From DATGFK01 sp040007395 (GTDB lineage: Bacteria; Chloroflexota; Anaerolineae; Aggregatilineales; UBA2796): a stretch of DNA of 64,000 bases. Position 1 is the first letter of the stretch. Each line of letters opens with the position of its first letter. The position numbers were made by a program, and so were the translations under genes. Positions 25,267-32,817 of this stretch are shown piece after piece. The stretch covers positions 1 to 64,000 of the forward strand of contig JBDTVG010000217.1 of NCBI GenBank assembly GCA_040007395.1, given 5' to 3'. A model generated the notes under the pieces. That model was given only the letters and a program-made list of their open reading frames with translations. It did not search any database and was not told the DNA's origin.

Positions 25267-26082
25267 CTACTCCGAGGCCAACACCTGCTGCCACTCGACT
25301 AACAGTGCCGCCAAATCGTCGTAGATGCCATCGGGCGCAATTGCCCCAATATCGGCGCGAGTGCTGACTCCGGTGAGAATGAGCGCTGTTCGCAGTCCTG
25401 CCAGACGTGCGCCGTCAATGTCAGTATCCAGCCGATCACCGATCATGAGCGTCTGCGGCGGCGGTGTGCCGAGTCGTTCCAGCACGACTTCAAACATGAT
25501 CGGTTCGGGCTTGCCCATCAAGCGCGGCTGCTTGCCTGTCATCGCGACCAGCGCGGCGAGAATACTGCCCGCCCCCGGCGCAGTCCCTTGCGGCGTGGGG
25601 ATCGATACATCGCCGTTGGTGCCGATAAAGTCCGCCCCGGCGAGAATCCGCTGTCCAGCGATCCGCAGCTTATCGTAAGTGACCGATACATCCAGCCCGA
25701 CCACGACCACCGACGCTTGTTCTGGGTCGATCACGTAGCCAGAGCTTGTGAGCAACTGCACCAGACTGTCGCTGCCAATGACATAGATCGGTGTCCCTGC
25801 TGGATACTTAGTGAGCATGATTTCCGCAGTTACCGCCCCGGAGTTGATCACCAACTGATCGGTGATGGGGATGCCCAACCCCTCGAAGCGGGTGACATAT
25901 TCGGCAACATTGCGGCTGCTGTTATTGGTTGCCATTGCATAGGGAATCTTGTGTTTTTGCAGCAGCAGAAACAGATCGGGTACGCCGGGTAAAATTTCTG
26001 TGCCGCGCCAGATTACACCATCCATATCAAAGATGGCGGCGCGAATTTCGTTGAGATTCAAAGAGTCGTTAGCCGAGTGCAT
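25267..26082 (-). CDS. HAD-IIA phosphatase (NagD-like)
   Basis: A 271-residue haloacid-dehalogenase hydrolase of subclass IIA. Motif I is AAIFDMDGVIWRG (nucleophile Asp and acid Asp), motif II is ATNNSSR, motif III Lys is in LMGKPEPIMF, and motif IV is MIGDRLDTDIDGA. The cap between residues 80 and 180 is of C2 type. Relatives dephosphorylate nucleotides, sugar phosphates or 4-nitrophenylphosphate; the substrate here is not known. The start at ATG 26082 is preferred over one 54 nt upstream, which adds unrelated residues. It lies downstream of the DUF1028 gene on the same strand. Confidence 0.9.
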   Translation of the reverse strand: MHSANDSLNLNEIRAAIFDMDGVIWRGTEILPGVPDLFLLLQKHKIPYAMATNNSSRNVAEYVTRFEGLGIPITDQLVINSGAVTAEIMLTKYPAGTPIYVIGSDSLVQLLTSSGYVIDPEQASVVVVGLDVSVTYDKLRIAGQRILAGADFIGTNGDVSIPTPQGTAPGAGSILAALVAMTGKQPRLMGKPEPIMFEVVLERLGTPPPQTLMIGDRLDTDIDGARLAGLRTALILTGVSTRADIGAIAPDGIYDDLAALLVEWQQVLASE

Positions 26083-26177
26083 TATTCGCTTTCTACTTGT
26101 AGCGCTTATAGACAGGATTGCCGAACAGAATTTCAACCCTGACTGCTTGCTAGATAAACTGGTGTTTAGACGGACGG

Positions 26178-27047
26178 TTATGAGTTGCCGAAGTGCTGAC
26201 GAATATAGGTGAGCAGCACCGGATCGAGTTGGTCGGGCTGTTCGTCGATAGACCAGCGTTCTTCAAGATTTTCCATGCCGACAAAATCCCAGAATGCTTC
26301 GCGGCTAGGATCGTCCCACTCGCCATTGATCGCGCCCTGATAGTGTCCGGTGCGGCTCAGGATACCCTGTAGTTCGGTGGCGAGTGTACTATCAATGGGC
26401 AGCAGGTCGGCGGCGACTGGCTTGCCAAAATAAAGATGGTGCAGTTCGAGCAGTTCACCCAACCGCACTACCGGATCGGCGTGATCGTCCACGCGCAGAT
26501 CGAGGTAGCGATCATTGCCGCCTGCGTAGCCGCCGTTTTCTTTGACGACCAACACGCCCGCCGACTGCCGCCCACGTCGATCCCCGCCTGCCCGATCTCC
26601 GGCGAGCAACGCCGCCACAAGCCGATCTCCGAGTTCGCCCGGTGCTTGCCGAAAGGTCGTCGCCATTGCGTCGAGCGTGACTCGTCCAGTCAAGATATTG
26701 CCCTGACAGCAAAATCCTTCACCTAGAACGTGTCCAGCGTACTCGAAGCAGTATTCACCCGTAAAGGCCGCGACATTGCCTTTGGCATCGACAACCCCAA
26801 CCTGACGTTCTTCCGCATCCTCATCGGCAGCGAGTAACTTTGCCAGCGTTTCTTCGGCATTGGTTCCCTGTGCCATCAGGTCGAGTCCCTCTGGCCCAAA
26901 GCGGACATTGCCAAACGCTTGAGTGGCAACCGCCCCGGCACCCGCCCGCGCCCAACTGACTACAACGGGTGCTGCTAGAAATTTGCTGGCAACCGCGACT
27001 CCCCACGCCTTTTCGGCGGGGCTGTAGGCAACAATTGAAAAGGTCAC
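26178..27047 (-). CDS. DUF1028 protein with peptidoglycan-binding-like C-terminus
   Basis: A 289-residue protein. Residues 1-205 are a DUF1028 domain (MTFSIVAYSPAEKAWGVAVASKF, ATQAFGNVRFGPEGLDLMAQG, GEYCFEYAGHVLGEGFCCQGN), thought to adopt an Ntn-hydrolase-like fold. Residues about 210-289 match the small domain, related to peptidoglycan-binding modules, that often follows DUF1028 (GILSRTGHYQGAINGEWDDPSREAF). No signal peptide is present, so it is cytoplasmic. It may be cotranscribed with the HAD phosphatase 95 nt downstream. The activity is unknown. Confidence 0.85.
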   Translation of the reverse strand: MTFSIVAYSPAEKAWGVAVASKFLAAPVVVSWARAGAGAVATQAFGNVRFGPEGLDLMAQGTNAEETLAKLLAADEDAEERQVGVVDAKGNVAAFTGEYCFEYAGHVLGEGFCCQGNILTGRVTLDAMATTFRQAPGELGDRLVAALLAGDRAGGDRRGRQSAGVLVVKENGGYAGGNDRYLDLRVDDHADPVVRLGELLELHHLYFGKPVAADLLPIDSTLATELQGILSRTGHYQGAINGEWDDPSREAFWDFVGMENLEERWSIDEQPDQLDPVLLTYIRQHFGNS

Positions 27048-27183
27048 GCGGCTATTTACCTCTATAGTCCTCTCATTACCTTGTGCAGAGAGGAATATTA
27101 CAGAATATGTGGGGGAATTGCCAGCAGTGCAGATTTATGCTGTATTCGGGGCAAACGCATCACATCAAAAACAAGAACCATTC

Positions 27184-27252
27184 AGCGGACAGGGCAGGCC
27201 CTTGTCCCTACCTCCAAACCGTGTTCTGTAAAGACAACGCCTGCGTTGTCCG
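27184..27252. repeat. Dispersed palindromic repeat, paired units
   Basis: GCGGACAGGGCAGGCCCTTGTCCCTAC, a CTCCAAACCGTGTTCTGTA spacer, then GACAACGCCTGCGTTGTCCG. This is a complete two-palindrome copy, in the 414-bp intergenic region between the DUF1028 gene and the GNAT gene. I see nothing else of note in that region. Confidence 0.8.
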
Positions 27253-27461
27253 TTGCCCTGATCCGCTGCTAAAAGGCTTGTATTTACAGTGGCCTACCTC
27301 TATAATGGCCTTATGTTCAACGACAAAAAGCTGCAAGTCCTCTAGCCAGAGTCACCCTCTGGCACAATCTACTTCCTGTTCAACTGGTCGCGCTGCCGAT
27401 CCAGTCTATTCAGTGCATCTCACTATCTTTTAACTAAAGACTATCACCAAGGAGCAGGGCT

Positions 27462-28028
27462 TTGCTTCCTGATATTATCGAAACACAACGCCTGATGATT
27501 CGGCGTTTTACGCTGGACGATCTACACGACGTTCACCGCATTCTGGATGTCGATCTTAAAATATACGACTTGACACTCGATCAACGGGCGGAGTGGCTGC
27601 ATTGGTCGGTGTTGAATTACGCGCAGCTAGCCGCGCTGCACCAGCCACCTTATGGCGATAGGGCTGTGGTACTCAAAGAAACCAACCAATTGATCGGGGT
27701 AGTGGGGCTAGTGCCAATGCTTGAACCTTATGATCAGTTGCCGTACTTCAATGCCAATCCATCACCGAATGCACCCTTTAGGCCAGAAGTCGGACTGTAC
27801 TACGCCTTCGATCCGGCCTTCCAACGGCAGGGGTATGCTACAGAAGCCGTCACAGGCTTGATCGACTGCGCCTTTGAGGTACTGCATCTCCAACGGATTA
27901 TCGCTACAACGGAGTACACCAACGAACTTTCACAAGCGATGATGCGTCGGCTGGGCATGACCTTGACGGCTAATCCTTTCCCTGAGCCGTTTTGGTTTCA
28001 GATAGTCGGCACACTGGAAAACAAGTAA
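27462..28028 (+). CDS. GNAT-family N-acetyltransferase
   Basis: A 188-residue acetyl-CoA-dependent acetyltransferase of the RimJ/RimL type. The start ETQRLMIRRFTLDDL is typical, and the acetyl-CoA segment is VGLYYAFDPAFQRQGYATEAVTGLIDCAF, with TEYTNELSQAMMRRLGM after it. A conserved residue block (FNANPSPNAPFRPEVG) lies before the CoA loop. The substrate is unknown. The start is a TTG with AAGGAG 7 nt upstream. A perfect hairpin follows 15 nt after the stop. Confidence 0.85.
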   Translation: MLPDIIETQRLMIRRFTLDDLHDVHRILDVDLKIYDLTLDQRAEWLHWSVLNYAQLAALHQPPYGDRAVVLKETNQLIGVVGLVPMLEPYDQLPYFNANPSPNAPFRPEVGLYYAFDPAFQRQGYATEAVTGLIDCAFEVLHLQRIIATTEYTNELSQAMMRRLGMTLTANPFPEPFWFQIVGTLENK

Positions 28029-28043
28029 CCACTCATTGAGCAA

Positions 28044-28069
28044 GGCACTTTCTCTTCTGAGAAAGTGCC
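28044..28069 (+). terminator. Hairpin after the GNAT gene
   Basis: GGCACTTTCTC (28044-28054) pairs perfectly with GAGAAAGTGCC (28059-28069) around a TTCT loop. It follows the stop codon by 15 nt. There is no T-tract, so termination may be weak or Rho-assisted. Confidence 0.55.
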
Positions 28070-28070
28070 G

Positions 28071-28089
28071 AGTTGACACAATGTTAACT
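28071..28089. promoter_or_regulatory. Operator-like palindrome upstream of the metal ATPase
   Basis: AGTTGACA-CAA-TGTTAACT is a near-perfect palindrome (one mismatched pair in 8-bp arms) that includes a TTGACA -35 box. A metal sensor of ArsR type could bind such a site and control the downstream P-type ATPase. No such regulator gene is adjacent. Confidence 0.35.
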
Positions 28090-28214
28090 TGAAAAACGCT
28101 GCCAAATGTCATTAACTTGCTACCTCAGGTGGACTTAGGGGTAAAGTTCACCTATCGACCTGAGCAACATAGATGCTCTATTCGGTTCGGGTTGTGAAGC
28201 AGGAGGATAGTTGA

Positions 28215-30056
28215 GTGGTTAAAATTACGGTACCGCAGCGAATTTGGAACTTTGTACGGGAAAATCCTATTCCGCCGTTAGCCTTGTTAGGCTTGATTCT
28301 CGGTGGGATCGCACGATTGATATTAAACCGCCCCGATATTGCCGATGTTTTCTGGCTTGTAACGTTGGTTCTTGGCGGCGCACCCGTCGTCATCACCACC
28401 ATTCGCGGGATGCTGCACGGCAAATTTGCTTCGGATGTTGTGGCAATGCTCGCCATCATTACAGCGGTTATTACCCATGAATATTTTGCAGGCGTGATTA
28501 TTGTCCTGATGCAAACCGGAGGTGAGGCTCTAGAAAATTATAGTTTGCGGCGAGCCTCGTCTTCGCTTGAACAGCTATTGGCTCGTGCGCCTCGCACTGC
28601 CCATCGCAAAGAAGACGACCAGATTGTAGAGCTAGAGGTAACGCTCGTCCACGTTGGCGATGTATTGGTGGTTCGTCCCGGAGATCTTATTCCGGTGGAT
28701 GGCACGCTGCTTTCTACCGAGGCTGAAGTCGATGAATCAGCCCTGACGGGTGAGCCAGTCGCGGCGACAAAAAAGGTTGACGATACCCTCTTGAGCGGCA
28801 GTGTCAATACTGGCGATGCCTTTGAGATGCAAGCAACCAAGCTCAGTTCTGATAGTAAATACGCACAAATTGTCCAACTGGTGCGTCAAGCCCAAGAGGA
28901 GAAGCCGCCTCTGCAACGGTTGGCGGACCGATATGCTGTCTGGTTTACGCCCATTACGCTGGTGATGTGTGCAGTCGGCTGGTTCATTACTGGCAAACCC
29001 GAAACTATCCTTGCCGTGCTGGTTGTTGCTACGCCTTGCCCACTGATTCTAGCCGTGCCTGTCGCCGTGATCAGCGGGATTAACCGCGCAGCACAGTTTG
29101 GCATCATTGTAAAAGGTGGTACAGCCATTGAGCAGATTGGGCGGGCACAGGCAATGGTCTTTGACAAAACAGGCACACTGACTTTTGGTAAGCCTGTTGT
29201 CGATAAGGTGATCCCCTTTAATGGACTAGCTCCAGCCGATATTCTTCGGGCGGCGGGCAGCGTGGAACAGCTTTCATCGCACCTGCTGGCGCAAACATTG
29301 GCACAGGCCGCGCAGCAAAGCGACCATTTGGTCATGCCAACCAATTTCCATGAGATACCGGGCTATGGGGTTGAAGCCGATCTGGATGGTCGGCACATCC
29401 TTGTCGGTTCAGCAAGATTTCTGGAAGAAAAAGGTGGTGGCAAAATCCCGACAGTGGCAGACCATGACCATGAACTGGCGGCCTATGTCGCCTTTGACAG
29501 CCAGCCAGCCGGAATGATTACTTTTACTGACCAATTGCGTCCCGGCGTGGCGGAGATGGTGAAGCGGTTGCGTACTCTGGGCGTACAGCGCACGATTATG
29601 TTGACAGGGGACAGAAAAGAACACGCCAACGCTATTGGCAAGCAAGCAGGTCTTGACCTCATTGAAGCTGAACTGCTGCCAGAAGGTAAAGTGGAAGCGC
29701 TGAAAAAGTTCAAAGCGCACTATAACCCGATTGTCATGGTGGGCGATGGCATCAACGATGCGCCCGCGTTAGCAACGGCAACGGTAGGGGTGGCGATGGG
29801 CGCTCATGGAACAGGCATTTCTGCGGAAGCCGCCGATATTGTGCTGTTGGTCGATGACGTGACCAGAGTCGCTGACGCGGTTGAGATTGGGCAACGAATG
29901 CTCCGCATCGCCAAACAGAGCATCTATGTAGGTTTGGGACTTAGCTTTGGGTTCATGGTTTTGGCTGCATTTGGGCTGATTACCCCGGTTATTGGCGCAC
30001 TGTTGCAAGAAGTCATCGATGTCGCGGTCATTCTAAACGCCCTTCGCGCCCGTTAA
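28215..30056 (+). CDS. Heavy-metal P1B-type ATPase without N-terminal metal-binding domain
   Basis: A 613-residue metal-transporting ATPase. Membrane helices lie near residues 20-35, 45-63, 75-100, 240-275 and 570-610. TGEP (178-181), the CPL metal site in VATPCPLILAVP (Cys275), DKTGT with phospho-Asp317, MLTGDRKEHA and GDGINDAPAL are intact. The usual Ser-Glu-His-Pro is replaced by SSHLLAQ. There is no N-terminal metal-binding domain, so the metal cannot be read from it; the CPL rather than CPC site sets it apart from copper pumps. The start is a GTG with AGGAGG 8 nt upstream. A receiver-only gene follows. Confidence 0.88.
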   Translation: MVKITVPQRIWNFVRENPIPPLALLGLILGGIARLILNRPDIADVFWLVTLVLGGAPVVITTIRGMLHGKFASDVVAMLAIITAVITHEYFAGVIIVLMQTGGEALENYSLRRASSSLEQLLARAPRTAHRKEDDQIVELEVTLVHVGDVLVVRPGDLIPVDGTLLSTEAEVDESALTGEPVAATKKVDDTLLSGSVNTGDAFEMQATKLSSDSKYAQIVQLVRQAQEEKPPLQRLADRYAVWFTPITLVMCAVGWFITGKPETILAVLVVATPCPLILAVPVAVISGINRAAQFGIIVKGGTAIEQIGRAQAMVFDKTGTLTFGKPVVDKVIPFNGLAPADILRAAGSVEQLSSHLLAQTLAQAAQQSDHLVMPTNFHEIPGYGVEADLDGRHILVGSARFLEEKGGGKIPTVADHDHELAAYVAFDSQPAGMITFTDQLRPGVAEMVKRLRTLGVQRTIMLTGDRKEHANAIGKQAGLDLIEAELLPEGKVEALKKFKAHYNPIVMVGDGINDAPALATATVGVAMGAHGTGISAEAADIVLLVDDVTRVADAVEIGQRMLRIAKQSIYVGLGLSFGFMVLAAFGLITPVIGALLQEVIDVAVILNALRAR

Positions 30057-30213
30057 GTGTTTTTACACTAGTCACCAAATTTTAGTAACAAGGCAGGTTA
30101 TTTTTTGCAGCTTTGTTACAGATCGCCATAGGTTATCGATAAGATCCGCGCTACAATCCTCAGTCTCTCGCAGTAAATGCAGAATGTGAAGCAGGTAGGT
30201 AGGGTATCTTATA

Positions 30214-30594
30214 ATGCGAACAATTCTGGTCGTCGAAGACGATACACAACTCCGCAATGTGCTCAGGATCGTGCTGACCGAAGAAGGTTTCAAGGTTGAG
30301 CAGTGTGAACACGGCCAGGCCGCGATGAACAAATTAGAAGAAAACAAGAAGACTGGCACGCTTCCAGCGATGATTATTCTTGATCTGAATATGCCGGTTG
30401 TCGATGGTTGGGAAGTCGCCAAGTGGCTGGATGCTGACCCCGCACTACGGGACATTCCCGTGATAGTCACCTCGGCCTCGCAGGAGCAGGGCGAAACTGC
30501 CAAAGCCTTGCACGCCGATGCCTATCTGATCAAGCCGTTTAGCACTGATGAGATTCTAGGGGTGGTCGATCTCTTTTCGCTGCTGTACCCGTAA
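30214..30594 (+). CDS. Receiver-only response regulator (CheY-like)
   Basis: A 126-residue stand-alone receiver. The acidic pair is VVEDD, the phospho-acceptor Asp lies in MIILDLNMPVVDGWE (about residue 53), Thr/Ser in VIVTSASQ and Lys in LIKPFS. No output domain is present, so it acts by protein contact, perhaps as a phosphate carrier for hybrid kinases such as the one at 17836-20937. The start follows a GTAGGG-rich stretch. The gene has no kinase next to it. Confidence 0.9.
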   Translation: MRTILVVEDDTQLRNVLRIVLTEEGFKVEQCEHGQAAMNKLEENKKTGTLPAMIILDLNMPVVDGWEVAKWLDADPALRDIPVIVTSASQEQGETAKALHADAYLIKPFSTDEILGVVDLFSLLYP

Positions 30595-30771
30595 TACCCG
30601 TAAGCAGATAGTCAGTTCGACCCCCTCCATTGATCAAATTAATGCGCTGTCCAGCGGCTAGCAGACAGTTTGTTTTGCCCCGCGTGCCAGAGCGTGGTAG
30701 ACTTTCGTATCATTCTTCACAATTCGCTCAGTTGCTAATGTATTCAGACCGTGTACTTGAGGACTTTTTGC

Positions 30772-31404
30772 ATGGCTTCAGTCACAGACATCCCCGATAT
30801 TGTGATCGGGCGCTTGCCTATCTACCTGCGAGCGCTCACCCAACTTAGCCAACAAGGACATGAGATCACGTCATCGCATGAACTAGGCCAACGGCTCGGC
30901 ATCAGTTCCGCCCAGATCCGTAAAGACCTCTCGCATTTTGGCGAGTTTGGCAAGCAAGGCACAGGTTATCAGATCAGCCATTTGCAGGCGCAGCTTCGGC
31001 AAATCTTACAAGTGGATCGCGAATGGCCTATGGTGGTCGTTGGGGCGGGCGACTTGGGACGGGCGCTGGCGCACTATGGCGGCTTTGTGGAACGCGGGTT
31101 CCGCGTGGTGGCTATCTTCGACAACGATCCCACGAAGATCGGCACAGGCGGTATGAGCAACGGCGATCTAAAAGTGGTGGACAGCACCAAGATGAAAGAC
31201 ATCATCCGCGAACAGAATGTCAAACTGGCAATGATCGCTGTCCCGGTCAACTATGCCCAGCATGTGTGCGACGAACTAGTCGAGGCGGGCGTGCGGGCGA
31301 TTGTCAACTATGCGTCGATTACGCTGTCTGTACCGGAAAATGTCCACGTCCAATATATTGACCCGGTGACACACCTTCAGCGGATGACCTACTATCTGGA
31401 CTAG
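30772..31404 (+). CDS. rex: Redox-sensing transcriptional repressor Rex
   Basis: Senses the NADH/NAD ratio and represses fermentative or respiratory genes when NAD is high. The 210-residue protein has an N-terminal winged helix (IGRLPIYLRALTQL, SSHELGQRLGISSAQIRKDLSHFGEFGKQGTGY) and a Rossmann domain (MVVVGAGDLGRALAHYGGF, AIFDNDPTKIG), ending in YYLD with the swapped helix. The ATG at 30772 is preferred since GAGGA lies 8 nt upstream; a start 21 nt earlier would overlap this site. It converges on the mreB-like gene 9 nt away. A single half-site TTCACAA lies at 30716-30722. Confidence 0.95.
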   Translation: MASVTDIPDIVIGRLPIYLRALTQLSQQGHEITSSHELGQRLGISSAQIRKDLSHFGEFGKQGTGYQISHLQAQLRQILQVDREWPMVVVGAGDLGRALAHYGGFVERGFRVVAIFDNDPTKIGTGGMSNGDLKVVDSTKMKDIIREQNVKLAMIAVPVNYAQHVCDELVEAGVRAIVNYASITLSVPENVHVQYIDPVTHLQRMTYYLD

Positions 31405-31413
31405 CCGTCTGCT

Positions 31414-32418
31414 TTAAAAGCCACCCGTCAGGCGGCGCATAATCCCCGGATCGTCTTGCACCCGTCCTGCGCCGACTGCCGTACAGACAATTGGATCGTC
31501 GGCACGAAAGGCGGGTACGCCTGTATGGTGCGTGATGTACTCATCGATGCCACGCAGCAGCGCGACTCCGCCTGTAATGGTCACGCCGCGATCAATAATA
31601 TCCGAGGCCAGTTCGGGCGGTGTTTTTTCGAGCACCTGCTTGGCGACATTGGCGATGATCGCTAAGGTCTCGGACATGGCCTCGACGACTTCGCTAGTAC
31701 TGATCGTGATGGTGCGCGGCAACCCGCCAACCTGATCGCGCCCTTGCACATCCATTGTCATATCTTGCGGTAGATTAACCGCCGCGCCAATCTGGATTTT
31801 GATTGATTCCGCGGTGGGCTGCCCAATGACTAGACTATATTTGCGCCGGACATAGTTAATGATCGCCTCGTCAAGGCGCATCCCGCCCACACGCACACTA
31901 GACGCTACCACCACATCATTCACGGCGAGTACGGCGGCTTCGCTGGCCCCGCCGCCCAAATTCAAGATCATATTGCCCGCCGGAGTCTTGACAGGCAGAC
32001 CCGCGCCGATAGCAGCGGCTAATGGTTCCGAGATCGGGTAGGCTTCGCGTGCGCCCGCCTGAATCGCCGCCTCGTGGACAGCCCGTTTTTCGACACTGGT
32101 TACGCCATACGGCACACTTATCACGCATTGCGGGCCACCAAACAGCCGGATTCGCCCGCTGACTTTCTGAAAAAAGTAGCGCAGCATGGCCTCAGTGACT
32201 TCGTAGTCAGCGATCACGCCATCGCGCAGCGGACGCACCACTTCGATATGTTCAGGATGGCGACCATACATATCGCGGGCTTCCTGACCGATAGCGACTA
32301 TTTGTTCATCATCGACGGTCAAGGCGACCATCGACGGTTCCTGTAACACAATCTGACCACCCTGATAGATGATAACGTTGACGGTGCCGAGGTCTACGCC
32401 CATTCTGCGATTAAACAA
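31414..32418 (-). CDS. mreB: MreB-like bacterial actin
   Basis: A 334-residue actin-fold protein of the MreB type, which forms membrane-bound filaments that guide wall growth. Phosphate-1 (GVDLGTVNVIIY), RPLRDGVIADYE, EPLAAAIGAGLPV, the adenosine region (TITGGVALLRGI) and the C-terminal helix are present. The phosphate-2 loop reads ILNLGGGASEAAV: the usual Asp of DIGGGTTE is Asn (AAT codon), and the following Thr pair is Ala-Ser. This may slow nucleotide hydrolysis. The TTG start at 32418 has GAGG 9 nt upstream. No mreC or mreD is adjacent, so this may be a paralogue rather than the main MreB. Confidence 0.85.
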   Translation of the reverse strand: MFNRRMGVDLGTVNVIIYQGGQIVLQEPSMVALTVDDEQIVAIGQEARDMYGRHPEHIEVVRPLRDGVIADYEVTEAMLRYFFQKVSGRIRLFGGPQCVISVPYGVTSVEKRAVHEAAIQAGAREAYPISEPLAAAIGAGLPVKTPAGNMILNLGGGASEAAVLAVNDVVVASSVRVGGMRLDEAIINYVRRKYSLVIGQPTAESIKIQIGAAVNLPQDMTMDVQGRDQVGGLPRTITISTSEVVEAMSETLAIIANVAKQVLEKTPPELASDIIDRGVTITGGVALLRGIDEYITHHTGVPAFRADDPIVCTAVGAGRVQDDPGIMRRLTGGF

Positions 32419-32511
32419 ATTTATGTGCCTCTACGTGAGCAATACAGGGTTGCAGCTTCAAAGTCCGCATACGATACCCTATCTGGCGTACTTAGTCCAG
32501 TCAACGGAACC

Positions 32512-32690
32512 AGCGGACAGGGCAAGCGCTGTACCTACGAAACACCGTCTTGATGTAGGAACAACGCAGGCGTTGTCCGGCATGGGCGGTGTCCATGAAT
32601 GGATCGGCGGGGCAACCAATATGGCGGACGAGGCTCGCCTCGTCCCTACAAAATACCGTTTGGTGTAGGGACAGGGCTTGCCCTGTCCGC
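32512..32690. repeat. Dispersed palindromic repeat array
   Basis: Three palindromes in succession: GCGGACAGGGCAAGCGCTGTACCTAC, AACAACGCAGGCGTTGTCCGG, and GGCGGACGAGGCTCGCCTCGTCCCTAC, closed by GTGTAGGGACAGGGCTTGCCCTGTCCGC. Spacers such as AAATACCGTTTGGTGT recur in other copies. It fills most of the 399-bp gap between the divergent mreB-like and TIR genes; the rest is AT-rich with a TATACT box at 32757. Confidence 0.82.
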
Positions 32691-32817
32691 AGACCGATCC
32701 TAAAAGGAGGTAGGGTCAATTGTTGATGCGGCGGCGGAAAATTTAACGTTTTATATTATACTTCACCCTTAGCGTAGATTAGCGTTTTGTACCGAGCGCG
32801 GTTGGAGTATTGCCCCA

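Noticed and set aside
30716..30722. Rex-binding site upstream of rex
   Set aside because: Only a half-site (TTCACAA) is present; the inverted partner is missing.
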